A stretch of 37,120 bases of DNA from a virus, in IMG/VR virus record IMGVR_UViG_3300033233_000096, positions 1 to 37,120 of that record; one strand, written 5' to 3'. A program made the position numbers and the translations under genes. This document shows positions 24,256-31,088 of the stretch, one piece after another (within the stretch, counting starts at the first letter, position 1; every line of letters starts with the position of its first letter). The notes under the pieces were generated by a model. It was not told the origin of the DNA and made no database searches. It saw only the letters and a program-made list of their open reading frames with translations.

Positions 24256-25502
24256 GAGTTCACCGCCTTTAATAGATTTGAGTTGCTACCACGCCTCTGA
24301 ATATACCCATCCAGCATATACCGTATGCCATCCCAATGATGGTTATGCTTGTCCACAATTACCGGTAGTACCTCACGAGTCACAGGGTCAATCTTGTATT
24401 TGTACATACGAGTTTCCTGGTAGGGATTGAGGCACTTACGATCTAAGGTAGTGCATCGCTCATGGATGACCACTTCCTTGAATCCGTTGATATGAGCAAT
24501 GCCATCCTCGACTGAGCCCTGCCACTTCTCAGCAGCACTGATATTGAATCCCTGCCGGCGAAGATAGCTAATAGTCTCAGGCCTAGCACAATCTGCCTTA
24601 ATGGGCCACTTCCTGCTATCAGGTATCTGATCATACATCGCCGGTATGTCATCAATCTCACATCGTACCTTATGGATGCTATAGTCTATGAACAGAGTCT
24701 TGTCTATGATGAAGCCACGATCTAAGGTATTCGGGTCATTAGCAAACCCGAAGTCAGCACCAAAGAATATGCGCACTCCCTTCTCAGGAGTAGTAAAGGT
24801 ATCAATTCGGGCACGCTTAATGATATTAGCATCACTGATCTGCCGACATTTACCTTCCCATACCCAGTCATATGTCTCAGGATCAATAGCTCTGCATTCT
24901 TCCATATCAGCCCTGAGCACATCAGGGAAGAATGGATTATCACGGAAGCCAATCTCAATAACAACAGAGTCCACTGGTGGCTTCTCAACAAACCTCTTCC
25001 ATGTGGGATCAGTATCAGCATCAGGATTGAAGCTGATCCATATCTCTGAGTTGGCCTTGCGGATAGTTGGTATGAGGACATCCCAGCTTTCCTTGCTTAC
25101 CTTCTCAGCCTCTTCTACCCAGCAGATGTCAATACCTTCCATCGACTTGACTGCTGTTATGTTTGTCTTGAGGCCTGAGAAGATGAACTCAGATCCATTT
25201 ACCGATGTGATTGAGGTAAGAGTAATTCGGAAGTATGCCTGAAGGCCAAGAGCATATATCTGCTCTTCAAGAAGATGATGGACTGACTCTTTGATTGACT
25301 TCTGAAATTCACGGGCACAAAGTATGCGTAGCTCCATCTGAAGAGATAAGAAAATGAGGGCACGAGCAATTCCCCAAGACTTAGCACCACCACGTCCACC
25401 ATAAAGTATCTTATAGCGGGAAGGAGAAAACAGTGGTGCCAGCTTCTCAGGGAAGTCAGCGTTTATTTCGAGTGTATCATTTTCCAGAATGGGGCTTGAC
25501 AA
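24252..25502 (-). CDS. terL: Terminase large subunit
   Basis: A 416-aa packaging motor ATPase/nuclease. Walker A is YGGRGGAKSWG (about 34-44), Walker B is GIDICWVEEAE (about 123-133), and the nuclease metal site begins FFGADFGFANDPNT (Asp250). It fits the phage terminase large/Terminase_3 family. The reading frame starts with TTG 25502, overlapping the small subunit gene by 26 bases; no in-frame ATG lies nearby. It pumps DNA through the portal and cuts concatemers. Confidence 0.95.
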   Translation of the reverse strand: MSSPILENDTLEINADFPEKLAPLFSPSRYKILYGGRGGAKSWGIARALIFLSLQMELRILCAREFQKSIKESVHHLLEEQIYALGLQAYFRITLTSITSVNGSEFIFSGLKTNITAVKSMEGIDICWVEEAEKVSKESWDVLIPTIRKANSEIWISFNPDADTDPTWKRFVEKPPVDSVVIEIGFRDNPFFPDVLRADMEECRAIDPETYDWVWEGKCRQISDANIIKRARIDTFTTPEKGVRIFFGADFGFANDPNTLDRGFIIDKTLFIDYSIHKVRCEIDDIPAMYDQIPDSRKWPIKADCARPETISYLRRQGFNISAAEKWQGSVEDGIAHINGFKEVVIHERCTTLDRKCLNPYQETRMYKYKIDPVTREVLPVIVDKHNHHWDGIRYMLDGYIQRRGSNSNLLKAVNS

Positions 25503-25773
25503 GATTGATGCTCACCTTCATGCTAGTCTTAATTGGCCCACCATCTTCGCCGGTGATCTCAGTTTTGTTTGGCAGCAATCTGGTCATCGACTGAAGTACT
25601 GCTGCCTCACCTTTGGTAGTCTTGGCAACTTTGATTATGAAATCCTTGCCACCAAGCTCTTCAAACGCATCAAGGAATGCCTGCTTCACTGTAGTGAATT
25701 TGTTCGGCGTGCCTTTCTTGCGTCCTGACTTTGGGACTTTCTCCATGCCCTTCTTAAACTTTGGATTAGCCAT
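25477..25773 (-). CDS. terS: Terminase small subunit (DUF5681-like)
   Basis: A 98-aa basic protein: MANPKFKKGMEKVPKSGRKKGTPNKFTTVKQAFLDAFEELGG. The GR.KGTPNK motif followed by helices is typical of DUF5681/small terminase-like proteins preceding terL, which recognise phage DNA for packaging. It is the first gene of the leftward operon, 42-49 bases downstream of the predicted promoter at 25822-25851. Confidence 0.75.
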   Translation of the reverse strand: MANPKFKKGMEKVPKSGRKKGTPNKFTTVKQAFLDAFEELGGKDFIIKVAKTTKGEAAVLQSMTRLLPNKTEITGEDGGPIKTSMKVSINLVKPHSGK

Positions 25774-25821
25774 AATGTTTTGTACTTATTTCTGAAATAG
25801 AAATGGGGTTGTACTGAGGTG

Positions 25822-25851
25822 AGTATATACTCCCACTCAGTATGGAGTAAA
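25822..25851 (-). promoter_or_regulatory. Leftward late-operon promoter, TTTACT-N18-TATACT
   Basis: On the complement strand, -35 TTTACT (25851-25846) and -10 TATACT (25827-25822) are separated by 18 bp, with the terminase start about 49 bp downstream of the -10. The -10 lies inside a perfect 12-bp palindrome GAGTATATACTC (25821-25832), flanked by ACTGAG (25813-25818) and CTCAGT (25836-25841). It looks like a promoter covered by an operator. Confidence 0.65.
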
Positions 25852-25876
25852 GGACTATTTCATGACGATCTTCGCC

Positions 25877-26218
25877 CACCGGTGCAAATTGAAAGGAAAG
25901 GAAACTCCACACCCAGTTTATCCCAATGTTTCTCATGTTGTCTTAAAACACTCAGTAATTTGCACCGGAACACCGGTTTGCACCGGATGCTGTAACTTAT
26001 TAAAAGAAAAAGAAAAACTCATAATTACCGGTGCAAATACTAATTTACTATATTAAATATATTATAGTAATAATACTATAGGTAATAGGTAGTAATAAAG
26101 AATTAATAATAGTGTATATAAAAGATAGGGGAAAGGGCTTGCACCGGAATTGCACCGGGAGCTGAAGTTCCTTCTATATATACTCCCTTTTTTCCTTTAC
26201 CGGTGCATCCGGTGCAAA
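25877..26218. repeat. Iteron-like array of TTTGCACCGG around an AT-rich core
   Basis: Copies of TTTGCACCGG or its complement CCGGTGCAAA: 25879-25888 (-), 25959-25968 (+), 25977-25986 (+), 26028-26037 (-) and 26209-26218 (-). One-mismatch copies are 26138-26147 (+) and 26149-26158 (+). Partial copies are CACCGG 25971-25976 and CCGGTGCA 26200-26207. Two adjacent copies are 11 bp apart, one helical turn. Between them, about 26038-26120 is almost pure A/T. No gene fits this gap. Likely a replication origin and/or operator array. Confidence 0.75.
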
Positions 26219-26266
26219 TTCGCAGATCGAAGCTCCATACCCATACACTCAAGGTCATATTCATCA

Positions 26267-26320
26267 ACTCATAATAATAATAAGTCATATAAAAGTTCTT
26301 TACTTTACATTATTATGAGT
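26267..26320. repeat. 12-bp inverted repeat around the ribbon-helix-helix promoter
   Basis: ACTCATAATAAT (26267-26278) and ATTATTATGAGT (26309-26320) are perfect complements with a 30-bp spacer that holds the TTTACT -35 element. The right arm runs into the -10 region. This may be an operator for autoregulation by the adjacent ribbon-helix-helix protein. Confidence 0.6.
26286..26305 (+). repeat. 20-bp direct repeat, copy 1 (before the ribbon-helix-helix gene)
   Basis: CATATAAAAGTTCTTTACTT. The second copy at 26716-26735 differs by one base. Each copy ends with the -35 element of a promoter, so the repeat is a shared promoter upstream region or operator. Confidence 0.75.
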
Positions 26321-26327
26321 ATATCCT
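26299..26327 (+). promoter_or_regulatory. Promoter of the ribbon-helix-helix gene, TTTACT-N17-TATCCT
   Basis: -35 TTTACT (26299-26304) is followed 17 bp later by TATCCT (26322-26327). The overlapping TATATC at 26320-26325 is an alternative -10. The sequence GAGTATAT (26317-26324) overlies the -10, as in the promoters at 25822 and 33030. The start codon lies 29 bp further on, behind GGAGG. Confidence 0.55.
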
Positions 26328-26356
26328 TCGCTCATTCTAATAAGGAGGACTTTAGC

Positions 26357-26722
26357 ATGCCAAACATTACAGTATCTCTGCCAGCCGATCTTTACCTTGA
26401 GGTAAGTAAACTCAAGAATAAATCTGCCATAGTGACAGCAGCATTGAGGAAACATATTCATCCAATCATCACTCAAAAAGAATATTACTCACCTGAGTAC
26501 TGCAAGGCCCAAGGCATAAAGAGGAACTTGAAGCGTGGGTCAACTGATACATTTGAGGCAGAGCTTGCTAAGCAGGTTAAGGCTCAGAGTGATAGGATAG
26601 CAAAGCTCATGAATGATCAAGAGCAGGAGAGAATACAGCGTGAGGACATTCGATCTAAGTTGGAAAGTGAAGCCAAAAGAGAAATTAAAGAAGAACTCAT
26701 GGCTAAAATTAACGCCATATAA
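26357..26722 (+). CDS. Ribbon-helix-helix DNA-binding protein
   Basis: A 121-aa protein. Residues 1-33, PNITVSLPADLYLEVSKLKNKSAIVTAALRKHI, have the ribbon-helix-helix form: a short strand ITVSL that would insert in the major groove, then two helices. The rest is a long charged helix (EAELAKQVKAQSDRIAKLMNDQEQERIQREDIRSKLESEAKREIKEEL), probably a coiled coil. ATG 26357 follows AAGGAGG; an upstream in-frame extension crosses the promoter and is rejected. It sits between the iteron array and the replication gene, so it may bind the iterons or its own promoter. Confidence 0.75.
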   Translation: MPNITVSLPADLYLEVSKLKNKSAIVTAALRKHIHPIITQKEYYSPEYCKAQGIKRNLKRGSTDTFEAELAKQVKAQSDRIAKLMNDQEQERIQREDIRSKLESEAKREIKEELMAKINAI

Positions 26723-26735
26723 AACTTCTTTACTT
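26716..26735 (+). repeat. 20-bp direct repeat, copy 2 (before the replication gene)
   Basis: CATATAAAACTTCTTTACTT, matching copy 1 (26286-26305) at 19 of 20 positions. It covers the last codons and stop of the ribbon-helix-helix gene and runs into the -35 element of the next promoter. Confidence 0.75.
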
Positions 26736-26757
26736 AACAAAAGTTATTTAATATACT
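26729..26757 (+). promoter_or_regulatory. Promoter of the replication gene, TTTACT-N17-TATACT
   Basis: -35 TTTACT (26729-26734), a 17-bp AT-rich spacer, and -10 TATACT (26752-26757). Predicted transcription starts at about 26764, leaving a leader of about 129 nt before ATG 26893. It shares its -35 and upstream 20 bp with the promoter at 26299. Confidence 0.7.
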
Positions 26758-26776
26758 ATCGGCTGTGTGTCTCTCC

Positions 26777-26836
26777 TCCCTGCCCGCCTACAGGCTCTTT
26801 AAGGGAAGCGCAGCCCTTAGAGAGTCTGGGCAGGGA
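26777..26836 (+). ncRNA. Bulged 23-bp hairpin in the leader of the replication transcript
   Basis: Outer stem 26777-26785 / 26828-26836 (TCCCTGCCC with GGGCAGGGA, 9 perfect pairs). A 6-nt bulge GCCTAC (26786-26791) lies on the 5' side only. Inner stem 26792-26805 / 26814-26827 has 14 pairs, two of them G-U. The loop AAGCGCAG is at 26806-26813. G-U pairs favour an RNA rather than a DNA role. No U-run follows, so it is not a standard terminator. It begins about 13 nt after the predicted start site. Confidence 0.7.
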
Positions 26837-26892
26837 ACCATTAATACGAGAAGAGATAACACAAATGGTGAGACAGGAGATGAGCACACATC

Positions 26893-29154
26893 ATGTATTC
26901 CCCTAATCAACAGACTGTTTCAAAATCCAAGAAAAAATTTCATATAGAAGATGCCATCCCCATCACAGCTGCCTTTACCAAGAAGCTGTTCAAGGATTTC
27001 ATCACTACAAAGAACTATAAGTTTGAGACTCTTACTGCCCATGGTATTATACAAGGCCAAGCAGTCAGCTCAGATAGCTCAGACAAGAAGAGCAAAAACT
27101 CATACCCTATCATTGGCATTAAGATGGGTGAGCACAGTTACCATTGTGTCAGCTATACTACCTACCAAGACAACCTCCGCTTCATAAACGCCTCAGATAA
27201 ACAAAAACAAAAGCCCGATCTTAATTTGTTAGGCATTAGCATAAGTGCTCCTACAATCTTCTTGACTGAGGGATTCTGGGACATGCTTACGCTGTATGAG
27301 ATGGAGAGATATGCTATGGCTCTCCCGGGAGTGAATAACTTTCCTGATGAGTGGATGGGGTTATTTGAAAATAAGGAAGTGTACATTGTATTTGACAATG
27401 ACAAACCTGGGCAGGAATATGCAAGAAAGTGGTCAATAAAACTAAGCAGCATTGCTAGGTTTGTAAAGGTCATTCATCTGCCATCGAAGATCGAATATAA
27501 TGGAGAAGAGATAGCAGTCAAGGACATCAGTGATCTTTACCACAAAACTTCATTAGCATTTGCTGATGGGTTGCTTACTTCTCTCATAGAAGAGGCTGAA
27601 GAGGTAGAGTTCAACCCACAGCAGTCAATATCAGAAATAATAAACAGTCAAGGAACAGCAGAGCAGAAGTATGTTAACATAGCAACCTTCATTCAGCAGG
27701 ACATAGAGAGTAATGGCGGCAAGATCATACCTTATAATAGCAGTCAGGAATTTGCCATAGCTCTTAATGGTACTTCAATCTTAACTGATGAGCGTATTCA
27801 GACCCACCTCTGCCGTGTTTATGGCTTCCTTCCTTCTGTAACTCTCTGGCGTCAGATATATGACCACTTGTATCAGCTAGCACTCCAAACAACAGATAGC
27901 AAGGTTCATACCTTTAGCCATTATGACCATGATGGTGGTCTTCTCTATATAGGGACTAAGAACAATGGCATGATCAGGATAACATCAGATCGAAGTATCA
28001 GTGCCATATCTGTAGTTCCCCAAGGCTATGATGGCATCTACATTCAGTCCAGCAATGATCTTGACCTTTCCTTTATAGAAGACATGCACAGGATAAGGAC
28101 AGGTACTAGCCTTGAGAGTCTCTTCGATCTATTCCTTCATGATGGTGGTGATGCTCAGAAGTTCCTGCTCAAGACTTGGTTCTATCAGACATTCTTTGAG
28201 CCCCAGATGCGCAATATCTTATGTGTCATTGGTGAGCCTGGGTCTGGTAAGACTATGCTCCTTAAAATCATAAAGGGTATCTTAAATGGGTTCACTGATG
28301 GCCGGTTCAATCCCAATAGCATCCCTGAGGAAGACTACATCTTCCTTGAGATGATTAAGTCTTCCCGCCACCTCTTCTTTGATGAGTTCAATGAGTCAGA
28401 TCCAAGTATCAAGACAAAGTTCCGCATGCTGGCTACTGGCGCTGAGAGCGTATTCAGAGAGAAGTATGCACGCAAGAGCATAAAGTTCAGGCCGAAGGTC
28501 TGGCTGGCTGTATCTGCTCACTCTCCGAAGATTCGAGAGAATGATATTGCTCAGAGGCTCTGCATCATTCGCCTCTCCCACCCAGCTAAGAAGACAAAGC
28601 TCATCAATGAGTTTACCTTCTATAATAACCTAGAGAAAGAGCGTGCCACAATCTGGTCAAGCTTGCTCCTCAACTTGAACAATATACTAGCCAACCTCAA
28701 AGAGAATGGCAAGGCGCAGATCGAATTAAAGAACTATTGCCGGCAGGTGGAGATGGCTGACTTCGCATTCCAAGTCTTCCCGAAAGAGCGTGAGGTTTGC
28801 CAGCATTGCTTCGAGAATATGAATAAGCTCCAGGAAGGATTCTCTGCTGAGTTTGACCCGTTGCTTGACCTCTTGGATGACTGGATGATTCAGAGCAGCA
28901 AGAACTATCATAATGAGGGCAAGGTAGTGGTAGGAGCAAAAGACCTGTATAACGATCTCATGCCACTGGCTAAGGATAAGAACTTAAAGAGCTTCCCCAT
29001 ATCCATCCAAGGGTTTGGAAAGTGGATCCATGGGCGTGTGACTGTACTTGCTGAGATGTATGGGTATGAGCGCAGCAAGGATACAAACCATAACACATGG
29101 CAATATACATTTAACATTCGAGAGAAGATTGCTGGTGAGAAGGAGGTATTTTGA
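26893..29154 (+). CDS. Replication protein: toprim domain plus P-loop helicase-type ATPase
   Basis: A 753-aa protein. A toprim-like region spans about 120-200: PTIFLTEGFWDMLTLYE (catalytic-type Glu126), ALPGVNNF, and VYIVFDNDKPGQEYA (Asp168/Asp170). A P-loop follows, VIGEPGSGKTMLL (447-454), with Walker B RHLFFDEFNE (about 492-501) and a PKVWLAVSAHSPKI...RLCIIRLSHP segment like superfamily 3/DUF3987-type helicases. It would prime and unwind phage DNA. No N-terminal zinc finger is seen. ATG 26893 lies 13 nt after AGGAG, a long spacing. Confidence 0.82.
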   Translation: MYSPNQQTVSKSKKKFHIEDAIPITAAFTKKLFKDFITTKNYKFETLTAHGIIQGQAVSSDSSDKKSKNSYPIIGIKMGEHSYHCVSYTTYQDNLRFINASDKQKQKPDLNLLGISISAPTIFLTEGFWDMLTLYEMERYAMALPGVNNFPDEWMGLFENKEVYIVFDNDKPGQEYARKWSIKLSSIARFVKVIHLPSKIEYNGEEIAVKDISDLYHKTSLAFADGLLTSLIEEAEEVEFNPQQSISEIINSQGTAEQKYVNIATFIQQDIESNGGKIIPYNSSQEFAIALNGTSILTDERIQTHLCRVYGFLPSVTLWRQIYDHLYQLALQTTDSKVHTFSHYDHDGGLLYIGTKNNGMIRITSDRSISAISVVPQGYDGIYIQSSNDLDLSFIEDMHRIRTGTSLESLFDLFLHDGGDAQKFLLKTWFYQTFFEPQMRNILCVIGEPGSGKTMLLKIIKGILNGFTDGRFNPNSIPEEDYIFLEMIKSSRHLFFDEFNESDPSIKTKFRMLATGAESVFREKYARKSIKFRPKVWLAVSAHSPKIRENDIAQRLCIIRLSHPAKKTKLINEFTFYNNLEKERATIWSSLLLNLNNILANLKENGKAQIELKNYCRQVEMADFAFQVFPKEREVCQHCFENMNKLQEGFSAEFDPLLDLLDDWMIQSSKNYHNEGKVVVGAKDLYNDLMPLAKDKNLKSFPISIQGFGKWIHGRVTVLAEMYGYERSKDTNHNTWQYTFNIREKIAGEKEVF

Positions 29155-29348
29155 GTAAGAACAAATATAATGGCACAAGTCATATATCTATAGATTTTGT
29201 ATCATGCCCATTTTGTAAATCTCCAGAAGGTATTCCTTGCAAAACATTGCATCCATCAGTAAGAGCAGATAAGAGAGGGAGCAGGTATACAGAGACTCAT
29301 CAAGCAAGGATTAATAAATACTTTTTAAGTTTGAAGGAGACCAAATGA
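29151..29348 (+). CDS. Small zinc-finger protein of the phage CPxC..GxxC type
   Basis: A 65-aa protein: VSCPFCKSPEGIPCKTLH...RADKRGSRYTETHQARI. The spacing CxxC, then SPEGIPC, and a later H.AR is that of the small DNA-binding zinc fingers common in phages. It starts at TTG 29151 in a TTGA overlap with the replication gene stop, 4 nt after AGGAGG. Confidence 0.7.
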   Translation: MSKNKYNGTSHISIDFVSCPFCKSPEGIPCKTLHPSVRADKRGSRYTETHQARINKYFLSLKETK

Positions 29349-29536
29349 TGGTAAAAATAACCCTAATGATTGATGGATGGAAGAAAGATATAGAGATACC
29401 AAATGAACTTTTCAAGGCTGGTGTTATTGAAATTTCTTTCTTCCCTTCTATATATGCTAATGATGTTAGAGTAAGATTTTATCGTGACTATCAGAATTGT
29501 GGTGGTGTGCATCCAATCTTTAAGGCCAATCAATAA
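29345..29536 (+). CDS. Small hypothetical protein
   Basis: A 63-aa protein: MMVKITLMIDGWKKDIEIPNELFKAGVIEISFFPSI...RVRFYRDY. It looks like a single alternating strand-helix domain with no cysteine pair and no membrane segment. ATG 29345 overlaps the previous stop (ATGA) and follows AAGGAG. Family not recognised. Confidence 0.6.
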   Translation: MMVKITLMIDGWKKDIEIPNELFKAGVIEISFFPSIYANDVRVRFYRDYQNCGGVHPIFKANQ

Positions 29537-29763
29537 TGGCACGAATATTTGAAGGATACATAAGTCCGTATGACGTACACATGCTCATGAAGGGACCAAA
29601 TGCTGATGGTGACATGCTTCACCTTGGAGTTGTGTATAAAGAAAAGCGCAATGAGAACTATATGCATGTGAGACTTACATTTGAAGAAATAAAGGAGGAC
29701 ACACACAATGAAGAAGGAAAAAAGAGCAAAGGTGCAACACGATCTAAGGGTGGGAGAGGTTGA
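29536..29763 (+). CDS. Small hypothetical protein
   Basis: A 75-aa protein: MARIFEGYISPYDVHMLMKGPNADGDMLHLGVVYKEKRNENYMHVRLTFEEIKEDTHNEEGKK, ending in a lysine/glycine-rich tail. Its start shares a base with the previous stop (TAATG). The 3' end overlaps the next gene by 56 bases, more than usual here. The tail beyond residue 57 may therefore be under constraint from the other frame. Confidence 0.5.
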   Translation: MARIFEGYISPYDVHMLMKGPNADGDMLHLGVVYKEKRNENYMHVRLTFEEIKEDTHNEEGKKSKGATRSKGGRG

Positions 29764-30085
29764 GTTCAATCGTATCCAAGAAGGTGGACAGAAGTGTATA
29801 ATCATCCAGAGCATTGGTCAGTTCCAAGTTGGTGACGATCTGTTCTTGGTAGAAGTAAAGGATGATGGCGACCGGTGCTGCAATTTTGTCACCACAGGCC
29901 GAACATTTAAGACCTTCATCACAGATATCACAGAAGGGAATAACATCGCCGGTCTTAGGGAAGGGTATGCTGTGCTTTCCCTTTATGGTGGTGGGTTCCT
30001 TGAGATGGCTAAGGAAGGGAAGAAGCTGTCTGAGATTGCAGGAGTTAATGTAGTGGCTGAGACTGAGGAGGGAAGACTGCCATGA
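29708..30085 (+). CDS. DUF3850-like (ASCH/PUA-fold) protein
   Basis: A 125-aa protein: VQHDLRVGEVEFNRIQEGGQKCIIIQSIGQFQVGDDLFLVEVKDDG, then TTGRTFKTFITDITEG, then AGLREGYAVLSLYGG. This follows DUF3850 (H.lK...F..i..G.K..EiR.....fqvGD.l.L.E, TGr......I..I...gL..gYvvl). The fold binds RNA or modified bases in relatives; the role in phages is not known. GGAGG precedes ATG 29708. Confidence 0.7.
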   Translation: MKKEKRAKVQHDLRVGEVEFNRIQEGGQKCIIIQSIGQFQVGDDLFLVEVKDDGDRCCNFVTTGRTFKTFITDITEGNNIAGLREGYAVLSLYGGGFLEMAKEGKKLSEIAGVNVVAETEEGRLP

Positions 30086-30324
30086 AGACCAAAAAGCCAT
30101 CCAAGGCCGCAGTCGTAAGTGAGCAGAAGCTAGAACAGGGCTATCAAGACAGCATCACCAGTGGATGGCCCAGACCGGCGAAGCGTGCAGAGATAGTATG
30201 GGAATGTCCGATCTGCGTTGGCAGGATGACCATCCAAGGTGTTGGCCATCTTTACTGCAATAATTGCAATGAGTACTATACTGTCACCCAAGACGGTGAC
30301 TTGGAGAAGACATCATGCCCATAA
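30082..30324 (+). CDS. Zinc-ribbon protein
   Basis: An 80-aa protein with a basic N-terminus (MKTKKPSKAAVVSEQKLEQGYQDS) and a C-terminal ribbon: WECPICVGRMTIQGVGHLYCNNCNEYYTV. Two CxxC pairs are 15 residues apart. It overlaps the previous gene (ATGA). Nucleic-acid binding is likely but the target is unknown. Confidence 0.65.
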   Translation: MKTKKPSKAAVVSEQKLEQGYQDSITSGWPRPAKRAEIVWECPICVGRMTIQGVGHLYCNNCNEYYTVTQDGDLEKTSCP

Positions 30325-30509
30325 TATATTATGCCATATTGCTTGGACTGTTTCTTGTTGGTCCTGGGTGTGGGAATATGTTTACTGTTGAGATCAATAC
30401 TCCTCCAGTTCGAGGAATTGAATGTCCTGATGGGTTAGTAGCATGGCAAGTTCCTCCTGAAACATTGCCTCCTGACTATCCAATAACATTTATATGTGTG
30501 AAAAAATGA
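30315..30509 (+). CDS. Small exported or lipoprotein-like protein
   Basis: A 64-aa protein with a hydrophobic N-terminus, MPIIYYAILLGLFLVGPGC, that could be a signal ending in a cysteine. The residues before it (VGPG) are not a good lipobox. The remainder has a cysteine pair (IECPDG...FICVKK) and prolines. It overlaps the previous gene by 10 bases and has GGAG upstream. Could act in the periplasm; no family recognised. Confidence 0.5.
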   Translation: MPIIYYAILLGLFLVGPGCGNMFTVEINTPPVRGIECPDGLVAWQVPPETLPPDYPITFICVKK

Positions 30510-30817
30510 ACCTAACAATTGAGAATGGCAAGTTCATGCTTCGCTTTCCTTATGATGCTGCTCTGGTAACTCAGATCAGATTAATGAACTGTGGCACCTT
30601 CAATAAGGTCTACAAGGCATGGGAGTTTCCCCTCACAGCTGTAGCATATAAGAAGCTCAAGACATTAGGCATAAGTCATCCTGAAGTAGAGGCTTGGCTG
30701 GAAGATCGAAAGAAGGTCATCCATCTTTACAAGCATACCTTTAAGACTGAGTGCCTTCCCCATCAGGTAGAAGCTTTGAAGTTTACTCTCACAATGTTTG
30801 GCATGGAAGTGAAATGA
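30506..30817 (+). CDS. N-terminal part of a split SNF2-type helicase (HARP-like domain plus Q motif)
   Basis: A 103-aa protein starting MNLTIENGKFMLRFPYDAALVTQIRLMNCGTFNKVYKAWEFPLTAVAYKKLKTLG. This has the pattern of the HARP/annealing-helicase-like domain that precedes SNF2 ATPase cores in many phages. It ends TECLPHQVEALKFTLTM, the Q motif that should lead directly into the Walker A segment. Instead it stops. The matching core is 731 bp downstream at 31549-32952. ATG 30506 overlaps the previous stop (ATGA). Confidence 0.7.
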   Translation: MNLTIENGKFMLRFPYDAALVTQIRLMNCGTFNKVYKAWEFPLTAVAYKKLKTLGISHPEVEAWLEDRKKVIHLYKHTFKTECLPHQVEALKFTLTMFGMEVK

Positions 30818-30832
30818 AAGATAGGTGGCCCA

Positions 30833-31087
30833 ATGGCTAAGTGTAAAGTAGTTCATTGTCAGAAGTCTTACATGGGACATGTATTGAAGATTTGTGCTAT
30901 CTGCTGGGATAACTTTGAGGTGTGCCCTGACTGCCTTATCCGGTATGAGAAGATCGTTTGTCCTGATTGTATTGCTGAGGGGATGAGGGATGATTCTGTA
31001 GACCAGCTGGCAGTTGTGGTTGGTAAGTATTCTTTGAAGCAAGCCATCATGGAGAGAGCACAAAGTCCACTAGAGGAAGGAGAATAA
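30833..31087 (+). CDS. Cysteine-rich zinc-binding protein
   Basis: An 84-aa protein with seven cysteines in MAKCKVVHCQ, KICAICWDNFEVCPDCLIRYEKIVCPDC. The CxxC pairs suggest one or two small zinc sites. A helical C-terminus follows (DQLAVVVGKYSLKQAIMERAQS). It lies between the two parts of the helicase. Function unknown. Confidence 0.6.
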   Translation: MAKCKVVHCQKSYMGHVLKICAICWDNFEVCPDCLIRYEKIVCPDCIAEGMRDDSVDQLAVVVGKYSLKQAIMERAQSPLEEGE

Positions 31088-31088
31088 C

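Noticed and set aside
25862-26056. 64-codon rightward frame across the iteron gap
   Set aside because: It is made largely of the TTTGCACCGG repeats, has no ribosome site, and has a composition unlike the neighbouring genes.
26150-26356. N-terminal extension of the ribbon-helix-helix gene
   Set aside because: It would cross two iteron copies and the promoter, while ATG 26357 has AAGGAGG at the right distance and begins the known fold.
26880-26906. Short leader peptide (ATG 26880, eight codons) overlapping the replication gene start
   Set aside because: Its AGGAG directly abuts the ATG with no spacing, so initiation is unlikely. It could still matter if the leader hairpin regulates translation.
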